From JAEMQF01 sp963791595 (GTDB lineage Bacteria > Pseudomonadota > Gammaproteobacteria > Burkholderiales > Burkholderiaceae_C), in contig CAWBTF010000014.1 of assembly GCA_963791595.1 (NCBI GenBank), positions 729,181-793,180 on the forward strand: 64,000 nt of DNA. Reading direction: 5' to 3'. The notes beneath the pieces were generated by a model. The model was given only the letters and a program-made list of their open reading frames with translations. It did no database searches and was not told the DNA's origin. Every line of letters begins with the position of its first letter. Position 1 is the first letter of the stretch. The translations under genes and the position numbers were made by a program. Shown here piece after piece: positions 1-7,921 of this stretch.

Positions 1-247
1 GTCATCGACTACGAATTTTCGCTGTAGTGGCCGGCGCACATCACGATCTGGTCCGGCGGACCTGCCAACGCGCCAGTTTGACCGTCAACGTTGGCTGAGT
101 TGCACGCTGCTTGCCGTCAGCGGCGCCGGCAACGTCGGACCGGCGTCCTCCCCTTCAGCCACCTCGCTCAGCAGGGCTGCGGCGCTTCGCACCAGTGGCC
201 ATGCCAATGTCGCCCCGGTTCCGTCGGTACTCTGCATGCCGACTTCC
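1..247. repeat. Direct repeat, copy 1 (xthA-end/cobT-end duplication)
   Basis: This stretch matches 2296-2542 base for base except for one mismatch at 243. It carries the last codons of an exodeoxyribonuclease III gene on the plus strand and the 3' end of cobT on the minus strand. Similarity stops sharply after 247. The repeat runs off the left edge of the window, so its full length is unknown. The two copies flank a decayed insertion element. Confidence 0.95.
85..247 (-). pseudogene. cobT: cobT 3' fragment (duplicated)
   Basis: This is a truncated copy of the last 54 or so codons of cobT, including the stop codon at 85-87. It is identical to the corresponding part of the intact gene (2380-2542) apart from one base. 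The upstream part of the gene is missing: beyond 247 the sequence is unrelated. It has no start and is inferred to be a non-functional duplication remnant. Confidence 0.85.
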
Positions 248-302
248 GCGCTTTTCCGCGCGCTTTACCCGCTCAGTCGTTGTGAATCAATGACTTATGT
301 TC

Positions 303-353
303 GCCGGGCACTACGTTTTTCGGTCTCGGGGGTGTGGCCGATGTAGTGCCCGC
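303..353. repeat. Inverted repeat at the left edge of the insertion element
   Basis: The bases at 303-315 and 341-353 are near-perfect reverse complements built around GGGCACTAC and GTAGTGCCC. They could form a hairpin just outside and across the element's left end. The inner half contains the same TGTAGTGCC motif that marks the right end of the element. Confidence 0.5.
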
Positions 354-2139
354 AGGTGGGGTTGGCGATGGGAGTCTTCGATCAGCTGCGATCCACCTCG
401 ACATCGAGATTGCGTTTGAGGCCGAACGCCTTGTAGATGCGCGCCGCGTCGTGCCCGAAGACGCTGGGCAGGCGGTACTTGGCCTTCGTGGTCTTGTGCT
501 GCACGATGCTGGCCTGCACGTCGTGCAGGACGGCGCGGATGCGCTGCACGCTCATCGAGCCTTGCGCCAGCCCGATGCGCTGCTGGGCGTGGCGAGTCAG
601 CGCGAAGGCCAGGTAGCACAGACCGATGTGGGCTTGGATTCGCTCGGGCTTGAAGTGGTAGATCGGGCGCACGGCCAAGCCGTGCTTGAGCGTGCGAAAC
701 GACTCCTCGATCACCCACAGCCGACGGTAGCGCGCCAGCAGTTCGCGAGCCGGCTCGTGCGGTCGTTGGTGACGATGGCGTGCAGCCCGTCCAGGCCGCG
801 TCGTTGGCGATTCTGTCCTCGTCCAGCACGAACGCGCCGCCCGTGTCGGCCTGCTCCACATAGCGCAGGTAGCCCGAGTTGGTGATCAGCTTTTGCGCGT
901 TAGGCTTGGCGGGCTTGATCTCGCCGGTCTTCTTGTCCACGCGCTGGCTGGGGCCCAGCTTGGCGCTCAGGCGCTCAAGCAGCGCTTGGCGGTCGGCCCG
1001 ATCTTGTGCGCGCGCTTGGAGCTGTAGGTGACGATCAAGCGTCGGCCCTGCCAGTCGAACTCGCGCACCCAAACCAGATCGCCCTCGACCTCGCACGGCG
1101 CGGCCAGCGCCGTTTGCAGCACCTGTGCCTGCTCGGCCGCCTTCAGGCTCCTGCGCAGCGGCATGGCCACCACGTAGCTCCAGGGTGCGGCCTCCAGCGC
1201 GGTCAGGTTGGCCTTGCTGCACAGCGCGGTCGGCGACGAAGCTGACGCGCTCGATCTTCAAACTCTGCTGCAACTCCGCATGCACGCCAGCAGCGTACTC
1301 ACCTCGGCCGTGTTCCCGGGGAACAGCTCGTAGCCGATGGGCAGCCGTCGGCGTCGGTGGCCAAGGCCAGCACCACCTGCGTGCAGTGGTACTTCTGGTC
1401 CTTGGAGTAGCCGAAGGCGCGCAGCGTGTCGGCATCCACGCTCTCGAAGTACAGCGTGCTCACATCGAACAGCATCACCTGCGCCGCGCCGCCAATCAGC
1501 GACGCGGTGGCCTCGTGCACGATTGCCTTCAAGCGATCGAGCCGCTTGTGCAGCGCATCCATCAGCCGGTACAAGCGGTCAGCGGGTAGGCGCGACCGTA
1601 GTGCGCATCGAGCTCGGCGGCGCTGCCGCGCTTGGACGCCGGGGCCATGACGCGGGCGATAACCAAGTCGCGCAGCATGGCCGTGCCGTGCACGCCCAGG
1701 ATCCGGTCGAAGTGCAGGTAGTCGAACAGGTGGCCCAGCACCTCATGGGGCCCTTCCACGCGGCGCGCCACCTCGGCGACCTCGGCCAAGCGCACCTGGT
1801 CGGGCGCGGCCACCGAGGCCAGCGTCTGGCGCGGCGGGCGCCGCCGCGGCGCACGGGGCAGACTCGAACAGCGCCCCGGCATTGAGCCGCTCGGCGAGGC
1901 TGCGCGAGATGAACTCCTCGGCCATCGCGCGCAGCTTGATCTCTTCGTCGGCATCCAGCGCGATGCCGATGTGGCGCACGATGCGTTGCGTGACGCGATC
2001 GCCCTTTCGCGCGGACTCGACAACCTGCACGCTGCGGCGCGGGGAGTTGGGCGAGGACTTGATGCGAACGAACACGCCGCCACGTTACGCCACGATGGAC
2101 CGCGACGCAAGCGGTATTAATAACTAGCTAGGCACTACA
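342..2139 (-). mobile_element. Degenerate IS1634-family insertion element
   Basis: The element is about 1.8 kb and contains one broken DDE transposase gene on the minus strand. The proposed ends are TGTAGTGCC reading inward at 342-350 and the same motif on the opposite strand at 2131-2139. These lie about 40 bp past the transposase stop and about 60 bp before its start, as expected for terminal inverted repeats. Only about nine bases match, so the exact ends are uncertain. No target-site duplication is evident; the flanks are instead the 247-bp repeat and an xthA remnant. Confidence 0.6.
382..2075 (-). pseudogene. IS1634-family transposase, frameshifted
   Basis: The N-terminus (MFVRIKSSPNSPRRSVQVVE, then VTQRIVRHIGIALD) is typical of IS1634-family transposases. 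The centre keeps the family sequences MLFDVSTLYFES and FGYSKDQKYHCTQVVLAL. The C-terminus keeps YRRLWVIEESFRTLKHGL and RPIYHFKPERIQAHIGLCYL from the DDE (DDE_Tnp_1) domain. These blocks lie in three different reading frames, with breaks near 1840, 1570, 1330, 1200, 980 and 830. The protein can no longer be made, so the element should be immobile unless a helper transposase acts in trans. Confidence 0.85.
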
Positions 2140-2159
2140 ACTCCAAAACTCGATTCCTC

Positions 2160-2322
2160 ACCTATGAAGAACGGGCTCGGGGTGGGCCAAAACCGCCGAA
2201 GTCGGGACTACCAACTCGCCACGCCGAGCGTGGCGGCCACTGCACGGCGCGAGCACATCTACCTTGGGCAGTCATTCAGCGACCACGCGCCGCTCGTCAT
2301 CGACTACGAATTTTCGCTGTAG
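2160..2322 (+). pseudogene. xthA: Exodeoxyribonuclease III (xthA) 3' remnant
   Basis: The reading frame from 2206 to the TAG at 2320-2322 encodes DYQLATP, then REHIY and FSDHAPLVIDYEF, which is the highly conserved C-terminus of ExoIII, including the catalytic SDHAP motif. Just upstream, WAKTAEVG in another frame matches the preceding family segment (WAKNVG), so a few bases appear to be deleted near 2204. Everything further upstream is cut off by the insertion element. It faces cobT tail to tail. Confidence 0.8.
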
Positions 2323-2542
2323 TGGCCGGCGCACATCACGATCTGGTCCGGCGGACCTGCCAACGCGCCAGTTTGACCGTCAACGTTGGCTGAGTTGCAC
2401 GCTGCTTGCCGTCAGCGGCGCCGGCAACGTCGGACCGGCGTCCTCCCCTTCAGCCACCTCGCTCAGCAGGGCTGCGGCGCTTCGCACCAGTGGCCATGCC
2501 AATGTCGCCCCGGTTCCGTCGGTACTCTGCATGCCGATTTCC
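2296..2542. repeat. Direct repeat, copy 2
   Basis: This is the second copy of the 247-bp repeat at the start of the window, with one mismatch (2538). Here it is continuous with the complete cobT gene and with a longer xthA remnant, so this copy probably reflects the ancestral gene order. Confidence 0.95.
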
Positions 2543-3453
2543 ATCAGCGCCGTGCCGCCCAGCGCGTCCAGCACATGGTCCAGCCCTTCGTGTGTGTGGC
2601 TGCGCGTAAAGACGCTGTAGTCAGTGACGGCCGGGGCGATGCGAGAGGCAACCATCAGCGCCGCGCAGGCCGGAACCCCGTCAACCACCAATAGGTGTCG
2701 CTTGCTGCCGGCGACCAGCATCACGCCGACCATCACGGCGATCTCAAATCCGCCGAACGCCGCCAAAACCTCCACCGGATCAACGGCGTCCTTGTGACGA
2801 CCCTGCGCGCCTTGCAACACAACGAGTTGGTGCGCCAACTCGTCCTGTCGCATCGGGCCTCCGGAAATCAGCAGGTCGCGCAACTTGACATCAGACAAGC
2901 GCGACAGCACGAGTGCGGCACTTTCGTGCGAGCCCACCCCGATTCCGGCGCAGGCAATTGCGTTGCCCGGCAGCGAATCGGCAATCTCCATGCCGGCGCG
3001 GATGGCAGCGTGGGCATGGGCCAGCGACATCGCGGCGGTAACGCGGCAATTGCGCGTGCCATGAGCGATTTTTCGGGCAAGCAGGCGCGGGTGCGGAGCC
3101 ACTGACTCGGACACACCGCAATCGACCACGGAGAGCTCGAGCCCCTGAATCTGGGCAAACACCGATAGAGGCAGTTTCGACCCCACCAGATTCCCGACAA
3201 CCTTTGCGGTCGACGTCTTGGCCGGGTCGCCGATACCGTCCACCGCCAAGCCATGGTCTGCTGCGAATACCGCGATCTGCGGTGCGCGAAAACGTGGTTT
3301 CAGTGAATTTTGGATCAGCCCGATTCGTACCGCCAATGGCTCAAGTTCACCGAGGCTGCCTGCGGCATCGGCGCGGCGCCTGAGCTTGTCGCGCAAGGCC
3401 TGTTCCAACAGCACATTGTTGGTGGGCGAAATGATGGAGCGGTTGACCGACAT
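2380..3453 (-). CDS. cobT: Nicotinate-nucleotide--dimethylbenzimidazole phosphoribosyltransferase (CobT), divergent
   Basis: The 357-residue length fits the CobT family. CobT makes alpha-ribazole phosphate from nicotinate mononucleotide and a base, for the lower ligand of cobalamin. Visible family landmarks are FAADHGLAVDG near the N-terminus, VDCGV, RKIAHGTRN, AAFGGFEIAVMVGVML and VDGVPACAAL. Several canonical motifs are altered: the usual GEMGIGNTT region reads CAGIGVGSHES, and the C-terminal GEGTGA motif, which holds the catalytic Glu of Salmonella CobT, reads TDGTGA with Asp312 in that place. Similar sequences seem to occur in other Burkholderiales, so this may be a subfamily rather than a decayed enzyme. 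There are no cobalamin genes beside it; an adenosyltransferase lies at 16.2 kb. Confidence 0.85.
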   Translation of the reverse strand: MSVNRSIISPTNNVLLEQALRDKLRRRADAAGSLGELEPLAVRIGLIQNSLKPRFRAPQIAVFAADHGLAVDGIGDPAKTSTAKVVGNLVGSKLPLSVFAQIQGLELSVVDCGVSESVAPHPRLLARKIAHGTRNCRVTAAMSLAHAHAAIRAGMEIADSLPGNAIACAGIGVGSHESAALVLSRLSDVKLRDLLISGGPMRQDELAHQLVVLQGAQGRHKDAVDPVEVLAAFGGFEIAVMVGVMLVAGSKRHLLVVDGVPACAALMVASRIAPAVTDYSVFTRSHTHEGLDHVLDALGGTALMEIGMQSTDGTGATLAWPLVRSAAALLSEVAEGEDAGPTLPAPLTASSVQLSQR

Positions 3454-3501
3454 GGGGGTGATTCAACGCAACGGATTGAATGCCTGACGCACTGGGGCGA
3501 A

Positions 3502-5067
3502 TCAGCGAAGGAACAGATGGTAGACCGGGTTCTCCGTCTCGTCGGTGCAGGGATATGCGACGCTTCGCAGGAAGTCACGGAAAGCAGACTTGTCGGCGCG
3601 CGGAACCTGGATGCCCACGAGGATTTGGCCGCGATCCGCACCTTGGTTGCGGTAGTGGAAAAGACTGATGTTCCAGCCGATGTGCATGCTCGACAAGAAG
3701 CGCATCAGCGCGCCGGGACGTTCGGGAAAGATGAAGCGATACAAGCGCTCGTCCTGCGCGAGAACGCTTCGCCCTCCCACCATGTGCCTGAGATGCTGTT
3801 TCGCGAGCTCGTCATTCGTCAGGTTGAGTGTCGGGAAGCCGTGGCGCGTGAAGTTGCGTTCCAACTTGTCGGACTCATCGCGCCTCGTGGTGGCAATGCC
3901 GACGAATACATGGGCGTGCCTTGCATCGGAGATCCGATAGTTGAATTCGGTGACGGAGCGCGGCCCGATCAACTCGCAAAACCGCTTGAAGCTGCCACGT
4001 TCCTCGGGAATCGTCACCGCGAACAATGATTCGCGCTCTTCGCCGACCTCGGCGCGCTCGGCGACGAAACGCAGGCTGTCGAAATTCATGTTGGCGCCTG
4101 TGGTGATCGCCACCAGCGTCTGACCCTTGCGCGCTTGCGAATGCGCGTACTGCTTGATCGCGGCAACCGCCATCGCGCCAGCGGGTTCGAGAATGCTGCG
4201 CGTATCTTGAAACACGTCTTTGATCGCCGCGCACACAGCGTCGGTGTCAACGGTCACAAACTCGTCGACGAGGGCACGGGTCAGGCGAAAGGTCTCTTCG
4301 CCCACCAACTTGACCGCCGTGCCGTCGGAAAACAAACCGACATCGCTCAAGGTCACGCGCTTGCCGTCCCTGACGGAGCGCACCATGGCATCGGAGTCGA
4401 TCATCTGGACGCCCACGATTCGAATCTCCGGGCGAACGGACTTGAAGTAGGCCGCTACGCCGGAAATCAAGCCACCACCGCCGATGGGAACGAATGCGGC
4501 GTCGATCGGCCCCTGGTGCTGACGCAGGATTTCCATTCCGATCGTCCCTTGCCCTGCGATTACATCGGGGTCGTCGAACGGATGCACGAACGTCAGGCCC
4601 TCTTGAGCTTCGACTTCCTTGGCGTGGACGAAGGCATCGGAGTAGCTGTCTCCGTGCAGCGAAACCTCAGCGCCGAGTGCACGCACAGCATCGATCTTGA
4701 CTTTCGGCGTCGTGACCGGCATCACGACGACCGCGCGGCAGCCCAGCCGCCTTGCCGCGAGGGCCACCCCCTGGGCATGGTTGCCTGCGGATGCGCAGAC
4801 CACTCCGCTGCGCAACTGCACCTCGTCGAGGTGAGCCATGCGGTTGTAGGCCCCGCGCAGTTTGAAACTGAAAACCGGCTGCTGGTCCTCGCGCTTTAGC
4901 AGGACATGGTGGCCCAGGCGCCGCGACAGATTCTTCGCCGGCTCGAGCGCAGACTCGATAGCAACGTCGTAAACCTTGGCGGTGAGGATTTTTTGCAGGT
5001 AGTCGGCGAGCGAAAGGCCGGCACCGAGCTTGACCGGCTGCTTGCGCGGCCTGCGAGACTGAACCAA
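3502..5067 (-). CDS. ilvA: Threonine ammonia-lyase, biosynthetic (IlvA)
   Basis: IlvA deaminates L-threonine to 2-oxobutanoate, the first step of isoleucine synthesis, in the cytoplasm. The catalytic PLP domain fills the first 320 or so residues: SFKLRGAYNRM contains the PLP-binding Lys, and the phosphate-binding loop GGGGLISG follows the SAGNHAQGVAL segment. Two ACT-like regulatory repeats follow (ERGSFKRFCELIG and ERPGALMRFLSSM), as in the isoleucine-inhibited long form. The start is set at TTG 5067, giving 521 residues, because GGAGG lies eight bases upstream; an ATG at 5145 would overlap the upstream terminator and add an unconserved tail. A TATGAT box at 5108-5113 could be its own -10. 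Confidence 0.93.
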   Translation of the reverse strand: MVQSRRPRKQPVKLGAGLSLADYLQKILTAKVYDVAIESALEPAKNLSRRLGHHVLLKREDQQPVFSFKLRGAYNRMAHLDEVQLRSGVVCASAGNHAQGVALAARRLGCRAVVVMPVTTPKVKIDAVRALGAEVSLHGDSYSDAFVHAKEVEAQEGLTFVHPFDDPDVIAGQGTIGMEILRQHQGPIDAAFVPIGGGGLISGVAAYFKSVRPEIRIVGVQMIDSDAMVRSVRDGKRVTLSDVGLFSDGTAVKLVGEETFRLTRALVDEFVTVDTDAVCAAIKDVFQDTRSILEPAGAMAVAAIKQYAHSQARKGQTLVAITTGANMNFDSLRFVAERAEVGEERESLFAVTIPEERGSFKRFCELIGPRSVTEFNYRISDARHAHVFVGIATTRRDESDKLERNFTRHGFPTLNLTNDELAKQHLRHMVGGRSVLAQDERLYRFIFPERPGALMRFLSSMHIGWNISLFHYRNQGADRGQILVGIQVPRADKSAFRDFLRSVAYPCTDETENPVYHLFLR

Positions 5068-5143
5068 ATTTGCTGCCTCCGAAGACCCGCCGTTCGGGTG
5101 GGCGCGGATCATACGTCGCTGCGGCAATGCGCCACCATGGCGC

Positions 5144-5179
5144 AATAAAAACAGCCCAAGGCATTGCTGTCTTGGGCTG
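5144..5179 (-). terminator. Intrinsic terminator (minus strand)
   Basis: A perfect 9-bp stem, CAGCCCAAG at 5152-5160 and CTTGGGCTG at 5171-5179, is followed on the minus strand by TTTTTATT. It lies upstream of ilvA and ends the transcript that starts near 5252. Confidence 0.85.
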
Positions 5180-5252
5180 AATCCACCAATGGAGGAGGTG
5201 GAGGAGACAATCTGCGGGGCTTCACGTCAACGCTGAAATCAGCGCCCCAACG
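5144..5252 (-). ncRNA. Candidate small RNA with C-rich (anti-Shine-Dalgarno) hairpin loop
   Basis: About 110 nt lie between a sigma70-like promoter (5259-5287) and an intrinsic terminator, with no credible reading frame. On the minus strand the RNA would contain a first hairpin, CGCTGA-TT-TCAGCG (5231-5244). Next comes a CCACC/GGTGG stem (5183-5187 with 5197-5201) whose loop displays UCCUCC, inside a longer TCTCCTCCACCTCCTCC tract (5191-5207). The terminator hairpin follows. Loops with CCUCC motifs are the hallmark of the cuckoo-type (CcsR-like) RNAs of alpha- and betaproteobacteria, to which I tentatively compare it. It could instead act as an untranslated leader of ilvA, but no leader peptide rich in Ile, Leu, Val or Thr is present. 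Confidence 0.55.
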
Positions 5253-5258
5253 TTGCCG

Positions 5259-5287
5259 AGTTTAGCCTCACCCATGCTGCGCCGCAA
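5259..5287 (-). promoter_or_regulatory. Sigma70-like promoter of the candidate small RNA
   Basis: On the minus strand TTGCGG (5282-5287) and TAAACT (5259-5264) are separated by exactly 17 bases. The predicted start is near 5252. The sequence points away from the OsmC-family gene and towards the terminator at 5144-5179. Confidence 0.45.
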
Positions 5288-5376
5288 TAACTAAGGCTCC
5301 GGGTGCGCGCCGTGTCAGGAATTCATTGTGACGAGTTGCACAATAGCCGTTGACAGAGGCCAGCACGGAGGCGCGA

Positions 5377-5799
5377 ATGGAATGCACGGTCAACTGGGTG
5401 CCGGCGATGGGCATGAGTTTCGTTGCCGAGACCGGTAGTGGCCACGTTCTGACGATGGACGGCGCGCCGGACGGCGGTGGACGCGATCTCGCACCTCGGC
5501 CGATGGAAACCGTGCTTGCCGGTGCAGCCGGGTGCACGGCTTACGACGTCGTCTTGATCCTGCAGCGTGGGCGCCACGACGTCAGGTCATGCCGCGTCGC
5601 GGTTTCGTCGCAGCGCGCTGCGACGGACCCCAAGGTCTTTACCCAGATCAAGATGCATTTCACCGTGAGTGGGCAAGGCTTGACGGAGACCGCAGTGGAG
5701 CGCGCCATCAAGCTCTCGCACGAAAAATACTGCTCGGCGAGCATCATGCTCGGCAAGACCGCTGAAATCACGACGAGCTTCGAACTCGTCCCCGGCTGA
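5377..5799 (+). CDS. OsmC family protein
   Basis: The 140-residue protein matches the YhfA-like branch of the OsmC/Ohr family throughout, for example GSGHVLTMDG, APRPMETVLAGAAGCTAYDVV and SHEKYCSASIMLGKTAEI. OsmC proteins are small homodimeric thiol peroxidases acting on organic hydroperoxides; the Cys in AAGCTAYD and the Cys in KYCSAS are the two positions expected for the reactive pair. The YhfA branch has no firmly established substrate. The ATG at 5377 is chosen because GGAG precedes it by six bases; an upstream TTG at 5350 adds only an unconserved stretch. It converges on coq7 with one base between the stop codons. Confidence 0.9.
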   Translation: MECTVNWVPAMGMSFVAETGSGHVLTMDGAPDGGGRDLAPRPMETVLAGAAGCTAYDVVLILQRGRHDVRSCRVAVSSQRAATDPKVFTQIKMHFTVSGQGLTETAVERAIKLSHEKYCSASIMLGKTAEITTSFELVPG

Positions 5800-5800
5800 A

Positions 5801-6418
5801 TCAAAGGTAGTGTGCGGTGCGCGTCATCACGCTCGCCGCCATCCGCATCGCCGCCCGCACGGCACCCGGCAACTCCGCGCCGCCGGCTGATTGCGCTTGC
5901 GCTGCATGCCGAGCTTCATCGGCTTGCATCTGGCGCACGATCGCGCGCGACGCGGTATCGCCCGCAGGCAAGCGGTCGAGATGCCGTTGCAGATGCTGCT
6001 CGACTTGACGCTCGGTTTCGACAACGAAGCCCAGACTGACTGCATCGCCTGCCCGCCCCGCCAACAGGCCAATGCCGAAAGCACCGGCGTACCAAAGCGG
6101 ATTGAGCAGGCTCGTATGCGCACCGAGTTCGCCCAGACGTTGCTCGGTCCATGCCAAGTGATCCGATTCTTCTCGCGCTGCCGCTTCGAATTGCTGCCTG
6201 AGAGAGGCGTTCTGGGTGGCCAGGGCTTGAGCGTTGTACAAGGCCTGAGCACAAACTTCGCCGACCTGGTTCACTCTCATCAACGCGCCGCTGAGCCGGC
6301 GTTGTGAGTCGTCGAGAGCCGCGCCCGATGCCGTGGGCGCCGGGCACGGGCGAGATGCGTGGCTCGCACCGGACAGCGTGCGCAGGGCGTTGTCGAGAGC
6401 AACAAGAAAAGAGTCCAT
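5801..6418 (-). CDS. coq7: 2-polyprenyl-3-methyl-6-methoxy-1,4-benzoquinone monooxygenase (Coq7)
   Basis: Coq7 carries out the last ring hydroxylation of aerobic ubiquinone synthesis, using a diiron centre. The ferritin-like ligand set is visible: LMRVNQVGEVCAQALY supplies the first Glu, EESDHLAWTEQRL an ExxH, ETERQVEQHL the next Glu, and ADEARHA the second ExxH. The ATG at 6418 gives 205 residues, the normal length, and the usual N-terminus MDSFLVALDNALRTL; an upstream in-frame start at 6502 adds an unconserved extension. A hydrophobic middle (NPLWYAGAFGIGLLAG) fits membrane association. It is Coq7-type rather than the flavin-dependent UbiF of enterobacteria. Confidence 0.93.
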   Translation of the reverse strand: MDSFLVALDNALRTLSGASHASRPCPAPTASGAALDDSQRRLSGALMRVNQVGEVCAQALYNAQALATQNASLRQQFEAAAREESDHLAWTEQRLGELGAHTSLLNPLWYAGAFGIGLLAGRAGDAVSLGFVVETERQVEQHLQRHLDRLPAGDTASRAIVRQMQADEARHAAQAQSAGGAELPGAVRAAMRMAASVMTRTAHYL

Positions 6419-6716
6419 GGCCTCCGCTACCGCCGACGCCCATCCCTGCGGCGCGCGGAGAACGATAACGCATTGCGCGGACTCAAAATCGCATCGGTAC
6501 ATACCCCGAGCGGAGCGTTTGATCCTGAATCAAGGTCCTGGGCTGTCGTTGTGCTCAGACAACAAAGGCCAGACTTTTCGCCGTGACTTCTTGGCAATCC
6601 GTCCGGCCGTCTGGTGCAATAGCCCCCAACTTCCGCTGAGGGGGTTCGGCCTGATCAGCCCACCGGGCAAGCCTTCCGCGATCAGGACCTCTTATTCAAC
6701 CTAGGAGATAGTTGCA

Positions 6717-7799
6717 ATGAAAAAATCCCTACTCGCCCTGGCTGTGCTGGGTGCGTTCGCTGGTGTCGCATCGGCACAGTCGTCGGTGACGATTTTTGGT
6801 GTCGTTGACTTGAGCTTGTCGAGCGTCAAGAACGATGGCCCGGGTAACGGTACTCGCAAGTCGATGAACAGCAATGCGCTGAACAGCAACCGGCTGGGCT
6901 TCCGCGGCGTTGAAGACCTCGGCGGTGGCTTGCGCGCCGGCTTCCACTTGGAAGGCGGCATGGCCAACGACACCGGAAACCCCGCAGGTCAAACTTGGCA
7001 GCGTCGCTCGACGGTCAGCCTGATGGGTGGTTTCGGTGAGGTTCGCCTCGGCCGTGACTACACGCCGTCGTTCTGGAACACGACCGTCTTCGATCCGTTT
7101 GGAACCAATGGTGTGGGTTCTTCGCTGAATATCTCGCGCGCAGCGAATGCCAGCGTTAATGGGGCAGTCCCTGTGGCGACCTATGTTCGCTCGAACAACA
7201 GTGTTGGCTATTTCCTGCCCGCTCTCGGCGGTTTGTATGGCCAAGTGATGGTTGCCCCGGGTGAAGGCGCGGCCAGGCAAGTACCACAGGCGGTCGGATC
7301 GGATTCGGCGCGGGCCCCTTCAACGTCGCCGCTGCAGTCGGCAACACTGACTTGAATGCAAGCGGAACGCACGAAGGCAAGATCTTCAACATCGCGGGTT
7401 CGTACAAGATTGGTCCGGCCACGATCATGGCGCAATGCAACAACGACAAGCTTGAAGACAGTGCGACGCCAGGCGATGACGGCAAGGAGAAGCGACTTCT
7501 TCTCGGTGCCAACGTTGTCATGGGTCAGGGCGAGATTCGCGGCTCTTGGGTCAAGACCGATTTCAAGGCGACTGGTGATGCCGAACAACGCTGGAGACGC
7601 GAGCCAACTCGCCATCGGCTACATCTACAACCTGTCGCCGCGCACTGCTCTCTATGCGACCTACGCGAGCATCTCCAACAAGGTGGGCTCGAACTTCTCG
7701 GTGAACTACGCAGCAGGCTCGATCTCTGGCCTGCCGGGGCCCGTGACTGGAACCAGCAAGTCCACGGGTTACGAAGCCGGTCTGCGTCACTCGTTCTGA
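6717..7799 (+). pseudogene. Gram-negative general porin, frameshifted
   Basis: A good ribosome-binding site (AGGAG) precedes MKKSLLALAVLGAFAGVASA, a clear signal peptide. QSSVTIFGVVDLSL follows, the standard first strand of betaproteobacterial trimeric porins (OmpC/porin_4 family), and the protein ends in the outer-membrane signature ...GLRHSF. The total span equals 361 codons, normal for the family. Conserved sequence moves between frames at about 7270-7290 (GKYH, then GGRIGFGAGPFNVAAA) and back near 7585 before NNAGDASQLAIGYIYNLS. As written, translation stops early, at 7355. Because all domains survive and the net shift cancels, sequencing indels are plausible; true loss of the porin is the alternative. 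Confidence 0.85.
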
Positions 7800-7823
7800 T
7801 CGATTCAGGGATTCTAGTTGCCG

Positions 7824-7852
7824 AAAGGGCCGCCTGCGGGCGGCCCTTTCTC
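7824..7852 (+). terminator. Intrinsic terminator after the porin gene
   Basis: An 11-bp stem, AAAGGGCCGCC (7824-7834) and GGCGGCCCTTT (7839-7849), ends in a T-rich tail. It lies 25 bases after the porin stop codon. Confidence 0.85.
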
Positions 7853-7921
7853 ATTCATGCGAGACTCTCTCGGTGATAACCCCGCGCCGTCCCTGGCGAC
7901 CGCGCGGCGACAATTCTACCG

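Noticed and set aside
3310..4029. Plus-strand open frames opposite cobT and ilvA
   Set aside because: They are antisense shadows: no ribosome-binding site, no recognisable domain, and both minus-strand genes have strong family matches.
5144..5179. Amino-acid attenuator for ilvA
   Set aside because: A terminator precedes ilvA, but no short frame rich in Ile, Val, Leu or Thr lies upstream, and a separate -10-like box follows the terminator. A separate small RNA fits better.
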